Numbered from the stretch's first letter, positions 1 to 13,204 are shown. The stretch is 64,000 bases of DNA from Phoronis australis (GCA_002633005.1 NMRA01000497.1:260363-324362), one strand, 5' to 3'. Notes: a model not told the origin generated them from the letters alone. Translations and numbers: made by a program.

Positions 1-1080
1 TAACACTCTGGAATTTTAGGAATTTATTTGTAGTTTGAACTGGCTGATATGGTTAATGAGTTAAACTGGAGCTCAAAAATCGCTGCAATATTTGTTTGTA
101 ATTGTAAGTATAATTACTGTACAGTACATTAAGTACCTTAATCCGTTATACATGTACACTGTACAGAGTCATAAAAATCGGACCTCCGTCAATCTGATTG
201 ACATATACAAAAGTGAAGTTTAATCCCGTCATCAAACGACCTTCCAAGATGTGGCATTGTGTAACAAAAGGTGTACGATTTTTTAAACACCGGAATACAT
301 AGGTAATCGATTCCATCATTGTGAGCCGCTGTTTTTTTCAATAAAACACAAAATGGGTGACCGCGTGGGTGCAAACGACGGATCCCTTAAAATAGAAAGG
401 TACATTACTTTAATAAAACAGAAAATTATCAGCAATTGGTAGTATTTGTCATGTTCTCGATTTTTAATAAGTGTCTTTTAATTTGTCTCAAGAAAAAACG
501 AAGAACGAGAGTGACATAACGCGCGAGTAGAGAAATATATATGTAATTTTGCATCGAATTTAATTTTAAACAATAGTAGATTAACATGGTCTGAAAAAGC
601 TGCGCTTTAAAAACTTTCTCGACCTTTCGAATTACAAGCACAAAAGATATAGTGCAAATTTCCAAGTGTATTTACGCTATCTGTGCTGCAAGCAATTTAA
701 CCCTCTAACAATGATGTCCTGGCTAGGGCTCCTAAAGGGCAAATCAAGCAATAGTACTTGACAAATGTTCGCTTGAATTTTCTCTCCTCATCTTTCGCTG
801 TCTTCGCCACTACCACCCATTCCACGCATATACCAGTTACCACGGACTAACCCTGACGTCTGAAAAAGTTTTAGGGCGCCCCTGCCCCACCCCCGTTTCT
901 TATGGCCCATTGTAAATGTTTAATTAGGCGGGAAACGTCCCGTGAATGACATCATTTTCATTGTTGGGCTATAGAATCGAACAAGTTTGGAGCCGTGAAA
1001 GAATGAAATACAAGCGAAGAAGTCCACCATTCACGGAAACTCTTGATGGATTTCATCGTGAGGTTGCCCAATATGCCTGG
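1..1080. other. Intergenic DNA, no gene seen
   Basis: AT-rich unique-looking sequence. Short reading frames exist on the minus strand but show no splice context, domain or composition that supports coding. I see nothing else here. Confidence 0.6.
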
Positions 1081-4000
1081 ATACTTTTTATATTACTTGA
1101 TTTATTATTATGTTGATTGTGTGTCGTGTTTGTTAAATTACTTGTTTTCAGGTTTGTGTGCTGCGTATATCACTGGACTTGTTATCGTGAATTTTGTGTC
1201 GTATATATAGTTTGATTTGTTATCTTGTATATTGCGTGGAGTATTTCAATTTACTTGTTATCATGTATAATGTCTGCCGTGTATAATAATTGACTTGTAA
1301 CCGTGTATTATTGACTTAATTTTCAGTGCTGTCATGTATAATATGTGTCGTGTCTATTAATTGACTTGTAATAACGTTTACTGTGTGTCTTGTTGACTTT
1401 TTATCATCTTTATTGTATATCTTGCTTATTTACTGACCTGTTTTCATGATGATCCAATGTCGTGCATATTAAATGAATTGTCATCATCTACATTGTGTCC
1501 CTTGTAAATTTAATTTATTGTTATGATGTTTATTGTGTGTCGTGTTTAGTCTTTGACTTGTTATCATGTTTGTTATGTCTCGTGTATAGTAATTGACTTG
1601 TTATCATGTTTAATGTTTTCGTGTGTGTTAATTGACTGGTTGTCATGTTTATGGTGTCTCGTGCTTGATAATTCAATCTTTTGAATGTTTATTGTGTGTC
1701 TTGTTTATTAAATCACCTGTTTTCATGTTGATTGTGTGTCGTGCATATTAATGGATTTTTTATCACGTTCATTTCGTATCCTGTACATTTATTTTCATGT
1801 TCATTATTTGATTAGTCACATTTACTGTGTGTTGTGTACATAAATTGACTTATTATCATTTCCATTGATTGAATTTCTATCATGTTCATTTTGTGTCGTG
1901 TATAACAATTCAATCTTTATCATGGTTATTGCTTGTCTTGTTTAGTAATTGACCTGTTTGATTTTGATTGTGTGTCGTGCGTGTTAAATGATTGTTATTA
2001 TGTTGATTGTTCGTCATGTACATTAATTGACTTATCGTGTTCATTGTTTTTGGTGTAAATGAATTGACTTGTTATCATGTTTATTGTTTTCGTGTTTATT
2101 ACATGACTTGTAAATTGTGAGTCGTGTTTGTTAATCGAATCTTTATACTATTTATTGTGTGTCTTGTTTATTACTTCACTTGTTTCCATGTTGATTACAT
2201 GCCGTGCATATTAATGGATTCTATCATATTGATTGTGTGTCCTGTACATTAATTTACATTTGAACATGTTTGTTGTGCGTCGTGTATATTATTTGACCTG
2301 TCATGTTTACTGTGTGTCGATAACATTAATTGACTTATGAATTATGTTCATTGTTTTTCAAGTATATTGATTGAATTTTTATCATGTTCATATTGTGTCG
2401 TGTATATAAATTGACTTGATATTATGTTGATTGTGTGTCATATACCACAGTTGTCTTGTTTATTATTTTTCTGTTTGTATTAATAGAGCTGTTATCATGT
2501 GTATTTTCTGTCGTGTTTGTAAATTGACATATTAATTGTATGTCGTGTATATTAATTGACATTTTGTCATATTTATTGTGTGTCGTATTATTTGATTTGT
2601 CATGTTTACTCTGTGTCGGGAATGTTAATTGACTTGTTAGAAAATTCATTTTTTGGTGTCTAGTGATTGATATCTGATCATGTTCATTGTGTTTCGTGTA
2701 TCTTAATTGACTTGATATCATGTTTATTAAGTGTCGTGTGTAATAATTTATTGTGTCGTGTATATTAATTGACTTTTGATCATGTTCATTGTTTTCGTGT
2801 GTATTAATTGTTATATTTTTGTGTGTCGTGCATACTATTTGGTTGCTGTCGTGTTCATTGTGTGTCCTGTACACTAAATTACATTTGATTACGTTTATTA
2901 TGTGTCGTGTATGTTTACTTGACTTCTTATTATGTTCATTGTTTGATTTTGAGTATGTGCTGTGTCAGGTATATTAATTGACTTGTTTAATGTTTCGTTT
3001 ATTGTATGGCTTGTAAATTAATTGACTTGTTTTATGTTAATTGTCGAGCATATTAACTGCCTTGTCATAATGTATATTGTGTTCCGTGTGTAATTATTTA
3101 CCTGTTATGATGTTTTTCATGTGTTGTGTTTATTATTTGACTTGATATCATGTTTAATATGTCTCATGTAAAGTAAATGACTTGTTATCATATTTATTGG
3201 GTGTCGTGTATAATAATTGATTTTTATTGTGTGTCGTGTATATTAATTGATTTTTATAATGTTTATTGTTTTTGTGCATTAGTTTTTACCATATTGATTG
3301 TGTGTCGAGTTTAATAATTAAGTGTTTTCATTTTTATTATTTGTCGTGAATATTAATTGACTTGTTATTATTTTTCATTTCGTGTCGCCTATACAGATTG
3401 TGTTTTTGTCATTTTTATTGTGCGTCTTTTATATTGACTTCCTATGTTGAAAACTGTGTGCCGCGTATATCAATTAATATTTCTCTATGAGATTTACATG
3501 TAGAAGACTACAGACGGCGGCTGCAAGAACATGAAATAGGTAAGACGGCGGCTGCAAGAACATGAAATAGGTAAAACATTGAGTGGCCTAAATTGTCAGT
3601 GTTACCATGTACTTCGTATTTATTAGTTGTCTTGTTATCATGTATATTGCATGGTGTATTTTAATTGACTTGCTATCATGTATACTGTGTTCCACGTACT
3701 TCAATTGACTTATTCCTCTTTCAGATTAAGAAGACTAGAGATGGTGGCCGTCAGGACATCAAACAGGTCAAGTATTCAGTTGAAATGATTTGTGAGTACT
3801 ATCATGTGTCGTGTCTATAAATTGAATTGTTATCATGTTTACTGTTTGTCGTGTGTATTGAATAAATTGTTAATCATATTTGTTTTGTGTCACGTATAGT
3901 AACTGGCTTGTCGTGCTTACTGTCTGTCGTGTATCTTAATTGACTCGTCATCTTTAATGTGTGTCGTGTATATTAAATGACATGTTATCATATATTTTGT

Positions 4001-5380
4001 GTGTCGTGTAAAATGATTGATTTTGTCCTCTTTAAGTTTAAGAAGATGACAGACGGCGGCCGCCAGGACATCAAATAGGTGAAGTATTCAATTAATTAAA
4101 TTGTCAGTGTTCACATTTATATCATATGCCGTGTCCATTAATTGACTTCTTACCATGTTTACTGTATTTCGAGTACATTAAATAACCTGTTCACAGGTTT
4201 ATTGTAGGTCTTGTTTTTTAATTGACCTGTTTTCTTTTTGATTGTTTGCCGTGCACATTAAATGAGTTGTTGTCAATTTTATTGTGTCCCGTAAAACTTA
4301 ATCTCTTTGTTATCATGATTATTGAGTGTCGTGTACATTAATTGCCTTGTTATCATGTTCATTACGTGCCATGTATATCAATTGATTTATTAATATTTTA
4401 ATCATGTGTCGTGTTCATTAATTGACTTGTTATCATGTTTATTTTGTGTCGTGAATATTATTTGACTTGTTATTATATTTATAGTGTGTCATTTATATGA
4501 ATTGATGTGTTATCATGTTCATTGTTTGTCGTTTATATTGACTTCGTATCTTGTTATTGTGTGGCGTGTATGTCAACTTATGTTCCTCTTCAGATTAGGA
4601 AGACTACAGGCGGCGGCCGCCAACCCTAGAAATAGGTAAAGTATCCAATGGCTTAAATTGTCAGTGTTATCATGTATATTTTTTCGTGTATATTATTTGA
4701 CTTGTTATCATAAATAATGTGTCGTGTATATTATTTGATTTGTTTTCATTTATATTGTGTTATCTATTTTCATTGACTTGTTATCATGTAGGTTATATAT
4801 AGTGTATATTATTTGACTTGACGACAGACGGCGGCCGCCTGGAAATGAAATGTGTGAGGTATTCAATTAGTTAAATTGTCAGTATTATCATGAATACTAT
4901 GTACCGTGTATACTAATTGATTTGTTGTCATGTTCATTCTGCGTCGTGTATATTAATTGTCCCGTTATCATGTTTATTGCGTCATGTGCATTAGTTATCT
5001 GATCATGTCTCTTATGTGTCGGATGTATTAATTATGTTATCATGTTGATGATGTGTGGTGTGTATCAATTGGCCTGACAGCATGTTTATTTTGTGTCGAG
5101 TATATTAATTGACTTATCATTTTTGCTTGTCGTGTTGATGAATTGACTTGTGTTCATGTTTATTGTATTTCTTGTATAATAACTGGCTTATTATCATGTT
5201 CATTGTGTAACTCTAAATAGGTCAAGCTTTCAATAGCTTAAATTGTCAGTATTATCATGTATATGTTGTGCCGTATATAATATTTGACTTGTTATCATGT
5301 ATATTGTGTGCCGTGTATGTTGAGTGACGTGTTGTCATGTATACTGTGTTGCGTGTATATTAATTGACTTATTGCTGTTT
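1081..5380. repeat. Degenerate satellite with a unit of about 40 bp
   Basis: About 4.3 kb is built from diverged copies of a roughly 40-bp unit of the form ATTGACTTGTTATCATGTTT followed by ATTGTGTGTCGTGTATATTA. Copies differ by substitutions and small indels, so the array is old. The minus-strand reading frame at 2422-2874 is a by-product of the repeat period, not a gene. From about 3500 onward the array is interrupted by a second, GC-richer conserved block that recurs several times. Confidence 0.9.
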
Positions 5381-5425
5381 AAGCTTAAGAAGACAAGAGA
5401 CTGCGGCACCTGCGACACAAAGTAG
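3501..5425 (+). repeat. Recurring exon-like 42-nt cassettes inside the satellite
   Basis: Copies lie at 3725-3766, 4037-4078, 4594-4635 and 5384-5425, each exactly 42 nt. Diverged or partial copies lie near 3505-3540, 4822-4852 and 5215-5222. The first three full copies are preceded by a pyrimidine-rich stretch plus AG and followed by GTCAAG, GTGAAG or GTAAAG. The copy at 5384 is followed by GCCAAG instead. The core reads GACGGCGGCCGCCAGGACAT or a variant. Downstream of most copies a second conserved block (TTAAATTGTCAGTGTTATCA-like) recurs. Read from the first base, three of the four copies end in TAG, so coding use in that frame is unlikely. It could be a duplicated noncoding exon or a higher-order repeat motif. 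Confidence 0.7.
3512..3573. repeat. Perfect 31-bp tandem duplication
   Basis: The cassette segment starting AGACGGCGGCTGCAAGAACA is repeated exactly, 3512-3542 and 3543-3573. The identity suggests a recent slippage or unequal exchange, in contrast to the diverged copies around it. Confidence 0.9.
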
Positions 5426-6179
5426 GCCAAGATGTAGGGAAAAGATTTTCTCTTCCCAGAGAAAATATCAGTGAGAGTTTATCTTTTGTCATGCGCACGT
5501 GTTTCGTCACCTCAGAAACACGTTGCGTGTTTTACTATAATCACGTACTATACCCTTGATTGAAATTGTATGCTTTTTGGTCCATTTGATGTATTGTACT
5601 TACTATGGAAAGGTATTCTGCGCCTGTGAATTTGATATCAATCAAAACGAATAACATTTCTGGTTTTAGCCTGTTTAGCTGCCACTTCACTAAACTGAAA
5701 AACATTGGGTCAGGTTTGATAGTATTTATGCTTGGAAAGCCTTCAAAAATATAACTCTTTCCTTTGGAAACAATACGAAATACATTCGAAGTTAAATTGT
5801 CTTTATATTTCTGCTAATGTACTTTGTGAGAGATTTTTACCGTGACCTTTTTGCAGTGTGTGTTGTAATAAATTGAGGTGGGTGATTGTTAAGTTACTTA
5901 AAGTTGCTGAACTCTGGTTTCTTTGGAAAATATAGAAATATTACCAAAAGGTCGGGTGTAACTCAGTCTTCTAACAATGATAGAGGGAAAACATATAACC
6001 AGTCTTAAGAAAAGCCGTTGTCAGAGAACGGCTTTTAAATTTTTCGAACACAAGACTGAAGTGGTAAATAACAAAGGACGCAGCAACTTTAAATCCAAAA
6101 TTTGATACTCACGTTTGAGCACATTGACTCACTACCAAAACAACTGTTGAATTGCAAACTAACTATTGAACAATCACCC
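5426..6179. other. Intergenic DNA after the satellite
   Basis: Non-repetitive AT-rich sequence. A short inverted repeat (ACGTGTTTC ... GAAACACGT) sits near 5508-5535. No exon with credible splice sites was found. Confidence 0.5.
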
Positions 6180-6247
6180 GGTGTCATGATACAAGGTAGC
6201 AGGCATGTCTTTGACATGAGGTTCTGGGTTCAAGTCCCAGTGACCCC
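6180..6247 (+). pseudogene. tRNA-like relic (tRNA pseudogene or SINE head)
   Basis: The 5' GGTGTCA pairs with the 3' TGACCCC in 6 of 7 positions, as an acceptor stem would. A perfect 5-bp T stem (CTGGG/CCCAG) closes the loop TTCAAGT, and GGTTCAAGTCC matches the pol III B box. The D arm is poor and the anticodon arm pairs imperfectly (CATG/CATG around a loop containing TTTG). At 68 nt it is slightly short. It is more likely a tRNA-derived SINE head or pseudogene than a working tRNA. Confidence 0.45.
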
Positions 6248-7649
6248 TACATTCCGATAGAAAGTTTGCTTTCAACATCCAGAGCCTGTTTTGAATACTA
6301 AGCAGAAGACACAAGTCTATGATATACTACTGGATGATGTGAATCGGTAATACCATCATTTTCGAATGTTTTTCAAAATTAGTCACCGAATGGTCACTTC
6401 ATTGCTTAATACGCATGATTTCTCACATAGGTGCGCTGCTAAAACTTAACATATGCGTTATTTATCTCTTCCAGTAGCATTGGTTTAGCCATTAAACAAG
6501 AACTGACTGCGAATGGCCATCTCTCCACTGTGCTTCAAGGTGACTTCCTTGAAACCTCCAAAGACTATTCTCTCAGCCGAATAACGAGCAAAAGCCCACA
6601 ATAATTCTCACTTTTGTTGACACGGAATGTCTTAATGTGATTTCGAAATTATACCAAGCAACTAGAGTATTTTTGCAAATAACTTGACGGTGCTTTCTTG
6701 GGTCAGGACACGAAAAATACGTTATTTTTACACTGTATAATTTACTAAAATTTCTCATAGCAAACTTGTGTTGGTTCGTTTGGTGAACTTATCCAACTCG
6801 ATGCGTATTGTTTTTTTAATAGTTCTGCTATTTACTTTTGTCACTATAAAGGTAATGTAGTTCATTTTGTATTGTATTGTGCCATACCATTGTGCCATAC
6901 GAGCACACTTAATCTGTTCTTGCAAAGGTCTTGGGTCTGAGCTGGGAACCAATACCTTGGTCTATATTCACAAAACACATAAATCCGAAACCACCTTAAC
7001 TCCCATTGAAGACTCGTCGCCTATCCTTGGCACCACCTTATATTCGAAGTATTGGAAAAGCCTGTCGCGATGTGCAGTAACTTATAAAAACGTATACTTA
7101 ATGTTAAAATTGTAATTGTTTATTTGAAGATTAATAAAATTGCTATTGAGTTTGTGATTATGTTTGTTATTTTATCATTGTGATTGGGTATAATTGTATA
7201 TGCAGCACAGGAAACAGTGACTCGGTGACGAGGTCTACTGCACATGTGGGGATATTTTCTTGGGTACGTAATGGGTAGCCGTTTATTGTTGAAAGCATGT
7301 ATGCAAATGGCAGTACTGCCAAGAAAACTCTGTTTCTATGCATAATATATCCTGCGTATGAATGTATAACGTCACAATCATGCCCGCTATGAAACCGTTA
7401 TTAATAATTATTGTGACATCGTTATAAACTACAATTACATGGTCTCCTACGTTTATTTTATTCATGTTAAAGACAATTTCCACCATTTTAAATGGTTGGG
7501 AAATCGCATGCCACTTTTCTTTTTGCAAATGTGGCCCCAGTTCACATCTCGCACAAAAATTCTCAGTAATCGTTATTTATCCTATACGCGTGAGAGTATG
7601 ACCATGAAATACGGGTCTTATTGTGAGGTTTGATATGGAAGACCTACAT
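6248..7649. other. Intergenic DNA, no gene seen
   Basis: Overlapping short frames occur on both strands between 6570 and 7630, but none has splice context or recognisable protein character. Confidence 0.5.
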
Positions 7650-7715
7650 GTACTTTTCCGTATTCAACGCGCGTTGAATATGGTTTTTCCGTATTCAACG
7701 AGCGTTTAATATGGA
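7650..7715. repeat. Tandem pair of palindromic units
   Basis: TATTCAACGCGCGTTGAATA (7661-7680) is a perfect 20-bp palindrome. The next unit, 7692-7711, is a copy with two changes, TATTCAACGAGCGTTTAATA. Both are preceded by TTTTCCG. A dimeric protein site or a cruciform-type repeat are possible readings. Function is unknown. Confidence 0.8.
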
Positions 7716-8916
7716 TGCCTTCTTTCTCGCCAAAATTCCATCCTGAACACACAATACACTAAAGTTGGTAGAAACATGACTATGTATATAGCATCACTTT
7801 GGATTCAGCTCCGTGCGCAATATTTTCAAATGCCAATACTAAGATATGAGTTAAATAAAAATATCGTTAACAATGTTTCTTAATATACCGTGAAATTTTG
7901 TCCCTAAGTGGAACACTTAAATCACAAAAAGTATCGAACTTGCAACAATATATTTGGGATTAGGAAAACAACATATATTACAAAGGGGAAACTTCCTTTT
8001 GGTCACTTATTGCACTACACAAGTTGAGGTTCTTTACGGTCAAATATGAGTCAATTCGTTCTCAAAACAATCAAAATACGTCGAGCTCAAAAGCAAAATT
8101 GCAACTTCAGTAAACACTGTATTTTTGTCAATTTTGCGACAAATTTCTGAATACTTTCTACCTAAAAATGATAAGAACCGGGCGCAAGGAGCATTTTTAA
8201 AAAGCGTCTGAACGTGCATCAGCCAAAACGTCTGGGTGTCCTGCACAGATATCACTCAACGAATTCAAGAAAAATCGTCAGAAATGTAAGCAAACTTTAA
8301 CTTAGAAATAGATTTAGCTCAGACTCTGACGAAAATACCGAAATTAGTAGATGTGCACCCCAAGCTTGTAGCTGCTGTCAAATACAACTTGATTGCCGTG
8401 TCATGCAGGCTGCAAAAATTCATTCATAAAATTTTTGCGTGCACGTACATGTATACGTGTCCCACGAACTGAAACCACTGGTATAAACACGTACGTTGTA
8501 TAACCTATACATATAAGTTCCGCGTCATTTTAGCAGATAAGGCATTTGATTATTTGATTGATTGAGGTAATCCTTACAGAGGGCGCTAGTGTACATGTGT
8601 AGTTACTTTAAATTAACCTGGTCAGTCATGTCAAATAAATGGAAGAAAAGAAGAGGTTTACCTTAACGATTATTTATATTCCCTCAAACTTAACTCCAAG
8701 TGACTCAATCAGTGGACAAAGGTCATCGGGTTCAGTTTTTATCTCGGCCTTCTCTTTCTGGTCCTCTTGCAATGCGTGTACACTTGTCTTTTCTTTTTTG
8801 TATCATGTACATGTGTCTAAAGTGACTTATAAGCCCGGTGGAGGGCTGGGTGTTCCTAGTCTTTGTAACGTATTCATTGTTTAAATTCATTTGAACACAT
8901 GTCACTGTAATAAAAA
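7716..8916. other. Intergenic DNA, no gene seen
   Basis: AT-rich. A frame at 8639-8884 ends just upstream of a TTAC tail, so the last few hundred bases could be the 3' end of an old non-LTR element. No reverse-transcriptase motif is visible to support that. Confidence 0.4.
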
Positions 8917-8947
8917 TTACTTACTTACTTACTTACTGACTTACTTA
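8917..8947. repeat. (TTAC)n microsatellite
   Basis: About seven imperfect TTAC tetranucleotides following AATAAAAA. Such tails often end non-LTR retroelements in invertebrates, which is a possible origin here. Confidence 0.8.
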
Positions 8948-10865
8948 TACTGACAGCGAAATACATCCAGAAAATCTCTTGTTGTCATTTGAAAGAGCTT
9001 AGACTTGATTTTTATAACAATATAAAGCAGAATAATTCTTGCTCAAATTTTTCTTCAACTGGTCTGTAAACTCTGCTCGTCCTTTCCAAATTAGACAATT
9101 TTGCAAGACAATTTCCAATAAAATGTGAAAGTGAGGCAAGATTTGTTATTGCTCAGTCATCAAGATTAACTCTTTAACTATATGTTCTAAAAGTCATACA
9201 AGGCTGGAAGGTGCAATAGGGCGGTAAGAAGGTCACTATATACTGCAACCAAAACTAGCCACAAAAAGTGGTCTATAGATTATCTTCCCTCTCTTGCACA
9301 AAACTGTCAGATTTTAATAAATGGCACAGAATTATGCACAGTATACGTTGATTATTCCAGCCACCAATGTATAAACTTCAATCTATTTTGTAAGTTACTT
9401 ATTCTCGTTGTTGAAAACATACAATTTTGAAGACGGATAATATCCCTTCTGTGCCAATTTCCGGTCTCTTGCTCCAGCGGCGAAACTAGAGATCATTGGG
9501 TACTCAAAATTTGGCATTTATATTTTTGTTAGGATACCTATCCATGTACCAAAAGTGAAGTTGTTTTGAACTTTGATGTATAGACTAATTTTTTAAAATA
9601 TACTGGTTTTTGTATGGACTGTTTCTTAAATTTGCAAGTTCGCTAGTCTAGATGACGTCAAACATGCAGTAACTGAATAAGAAGCAAAGCGTAAAAACAA
9701 ATGGTTATCATTTGAAATTTAGAATCTGTGTGTTTTGCGTACCCGATGGGTCCACCGTCGGCGTGTCCGCATGACGTACATCTCCAGTGGCTTGATGACA
9801 TCTGTGACGTAGGCTTGTGGGTTGGCACAAACTCATTCCTGTGATTTGATTGACAACTTTCAGTCTAACATTTCTCATGTCATTGTTCACCTCAACTGTC
9901 TCCTCTTACATTTTCACAATTCTTTCCATGGTGTTTCGGTTCACTATGGATGTCTACAACCTACATTACAAGAAAACATAATCAGAAAAAATACCGTTAC
10001 TTGTAATAACCATTGGGATGGCAAAACTCTAATTACAAAAATGACTAAATCATGCCAAATGACGTCGTATGGAGGTCGTAAACTACATGTATTATTTAAC
10101 TTGCAAGATCAAGACGACGGGCACCCTGTTTTCCTTTGTTGCGTCTTTGTTGAATATAACAATACAGGGGGCGCAAATATCTTACCTTGGGCGCACAACA
10201 GCCAGTTACCGAAAAATACTTACCATTATCTTTATTGTAAGAAATAGAAACAAAGTGATCAGCGGATATGCCTATCTACCGAAATCTATGCGACGAGCTT
10301 GCGACTTAGTTTCCCGTGGGTTCATAATTCCCCTTCACGTCTTGGTCACGAGGGAAAACTACTCTGACGATGACTTCAGCTTTCACCTACATGTAGCTGT
10401 TAAAACGGGAATTCTCGGTAATTTTCCTATTAATGCTTTGACTTGCACTGTAATACAGCGTTTTCCTACAGCCTCAGCCCTTTTACACCCGTATACGTGA
10501 AGGAAAACTTACATCGCGTTCGTAAAGCCTTGTCTTGTCAAAATTACTCCATGCAATTAGCAGCAAAGTCGACACAAGAAACGGTTGCCAGTAAAGAGGC
10601 GATTCTTCTTGAACTATTGCATCGAATCTGGTTAGCTCTGACGCTCGGGTATCTATTCCTGTGGTATTACTTTTGAAACTATCTCGCAAACGGCAAGTAT
10701 GGAAGTATTAAGAGAGATTGACGTTCAGGCTTTTGGAAATTCATAGTTTAAAACGACCTACAGTATTTTTCGAAGTGAGCCGATATAGTCTGATTGACAA
10801 AAATGAACCCTGCAATGTCGTTTACTGTAAAGTTGTTTTGGGAATTTATTACTTGTTATTTAGCA
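8948..10865. other. Intergenic DNA, no supported gene
   Basis: Overlapping open frames of up to about 140 codons lie between 9822 and 10676 on the plus strand. They lack a good start context, splice sites or a recognisable domain, so I leave them unannotated. Confidence 0.4.
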
Positions 10866-10896
10866 ATTCAAGATGGCTGCATTCGCCATCTTGAAT
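10866..10896. repeat. Hairpin with 12-bp perfect arms
   Basis: ATTCAAGATGGC and GCCATCTTGAAT flank a 7-nt spacer. A related motif (AATGGCGG ... CCGCCATCTT) recurs near 15273-15296 and 16467-16490 in the two copies of the large duplication, so it is probably a small interspersed palindromic element. Confidence 0.7.
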
Positions 10897-13204
10897 GCCG
10901 CACAATTTCCGTCTTCGGAACATGATGGCTTGTAAAATCCGGCAGTGAAGCGACTTTCTGGTATTATTTTATGAATGCAAGTTCAAACTCAATGTCAGCT
11001 GAGAGACCAATTTAAAATTGAACTGAAATACGGAAAATCCGCCTCTTTTGGAGGACGAAATGTTAAATTTATGAGACATACTAAAAAACATATTTGTGTT
11101 TCTTCTGTGATCCCATGATATAAGAATAAGGTATAACTAAATACTGGAATTCGATATCGTCTCAAAATGTCAATAACCGAAGTCACAATACTACGTGTTC
11201 TTTGACCACATTGTTGGTTTGTTATATTACTGCAAATGAAATGTTAAATACTGGACCCTCATCTTACCAACGTCTGAATAAATGAAGTTTTAATATTGAG
11301 TGTCTCGCCTCAGTATTAAAACAAGCATAATGTACCTACATTTATGTATTCATAGGTTGTTACGATACTGAGTAGTAATTTATATTAAATTTTAACATGC
11401 ATAAACATGTAGAACGATTAAGTTCATTGCACAAGTTTGAACGTGAAGTTATATATTTTAAATTTTAATATACATGTACATGTATTAATCAGAGATGCTT
11501 ACTTAGCCGTCATTTACTTCTACTTGTCGTTCACCTTCTTCAGTGTCTACCTATTTGCTGGTGCGCTTTATGCAGCTGAACACCCCTACCTTTCACTTGT
11601 AATAGTCCGTGGAGGACAGGCTAGCTCTGCTGCAACTGCACCGTCTGTCGCTACATGCATGTCTTTCTGAATTGCTGCTGCAACTGGGTCAATTCGAGCT
11701 TGTCACTTCTGAAGTGGTCAGTAACACTACAGTTCGCCCAAAGTGAAAGTGGTCAGGAGCATCGTTCAGTGTTTGACAACTCTTCTGTGGATACATTGGT
11801 GCAGTAAGTAGAATACACACGCAGTTTTCCGAAGCTGAAAGTAGGTAGCACAGAACTCTCGCAATACATTGCTGGGCCGTAGTCAAGATTGTGCGGGGGT
11901 TGGTTCGAATTTCTAGAATGGGGCACCTTTGATATTATGCAAACGTCGACACTGTAGAGTTTTCGGTAAGCACCTTGACGCAGCTTAATTAGGGGGAAGC
12001 AAAATTTATATACAGAACGATGACTCTCAGCTCTGTGTTACTGAGATAAGACGGAATTGGTAATACCAGAAATGAGGATGCCGTGACGGTTGCTTTTGTA
12101 ACGAAAAGGAGTCATATTGGGATGTGATGTGTTCCAGAAAGACAACGTTCTGGCGTTACACCCTGTCAAACTTTCAAATCAGGTGTGCTTGCATACTCAG
12201 ACGGAAATATTTAGTCGGAAAATGACTAGAGTTCGTTATCTGATTGTATTTTGAGTGCTACTTTAGTTGCTTACATCGTTGGAAATGGGAACAGACCACT
12301 ATTCCTAAGATTCACTATATATTATGAATGTTTTACTATTTCGAAGGTTCAGTATTCCAAATGTTCACTACTCCGAAAATATCTAAAATTTCGGTCTCAG
12401 GTGTAATTTTTAAACTTTTGCATAGAACAATAAACGATACTTCGGTTATTAGATGCACTTTGTCGTCTACCTTTACCTAAAACAACGCCCGGATTTCATG
12501 CGCATGCGAAATTGCCCGTATGTGTTACGAATACGGAAAATGAGTACGTATATGCATTATAAAAGAATATGAAGTGGGAATAATGACACGAGTTGCCAAT
12601 CACGATACATTCATCAAATTCATATCAAAGTTGCATCATTTCACAGCTAGACTAGTGAAAAGTTTAGGGTCAATACGACTCAACCACACTAACCATCTTT
12701 GTTGTTGTTGTCCATCTACAATGTACATAGAGTCCGGGGGTTCCATGGAACCCCGCACCCCCCGGCTACAGGCCTCACGATTGTTGAGCTCTGGAATGTT
12801 CATTTTTAGGAGTATAGGGGGTGTCACATTTCCCTTTCCAAAGGTGTAAAACAGTGTCGCGGGCAACATAACATTGCATGAATTCCCAAAAGGTGGCTGC
12901 ATTTTCTGCGACCCAACCTCTGAACTGTTCCATTGTGTCCAAATTACTTTGAATCTTGATGTTAATTCACATCTTTGGTGTCTCATAAAGCAAGACCATG
13001 AGAACGTCAGTGTTGTCACAGAGAATTATGATAGTGTGGGCGCCTTCTTTAACCGCTTTCAGCATTTACATGTACCTACAAATTCTGACGTCTGCTTCAG
13101 CGTGGGTAACTACATCGGCACAGTGCCTCTTCTTGGTGCGCTCGATGTTTCGCAGAAAGGGATGGCTGCACGTAAATAGACGGTTGCTGAACCATGGGCA
13201 CTCT
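10897..13204. other. Intergenic DNA with a GC-rich palindrome
   Basis: No supported gene. GGGGTTCCATGGAACCCC at 12737-12754 is a perfect 18-bp palindrome inside a G/C-rich patch. Frames on both strands at 12574-13282 overlap one another and follow that patch, so I do not call them genes. Confidence 0.45.

Noticed and set aside
2422-2874. 150-codon minus-strand frame in the satellite
   Set aside because: It is Asn/His/Thr-rich and follows the 40-bp repeat; a periodic artefact with no splice or start context.
9822-10676. Overlapping plus-strand frames of about 140 codons
   Set aside because: They overlap in different frames, show no domain, and lack credible splice sites or regulatory context.
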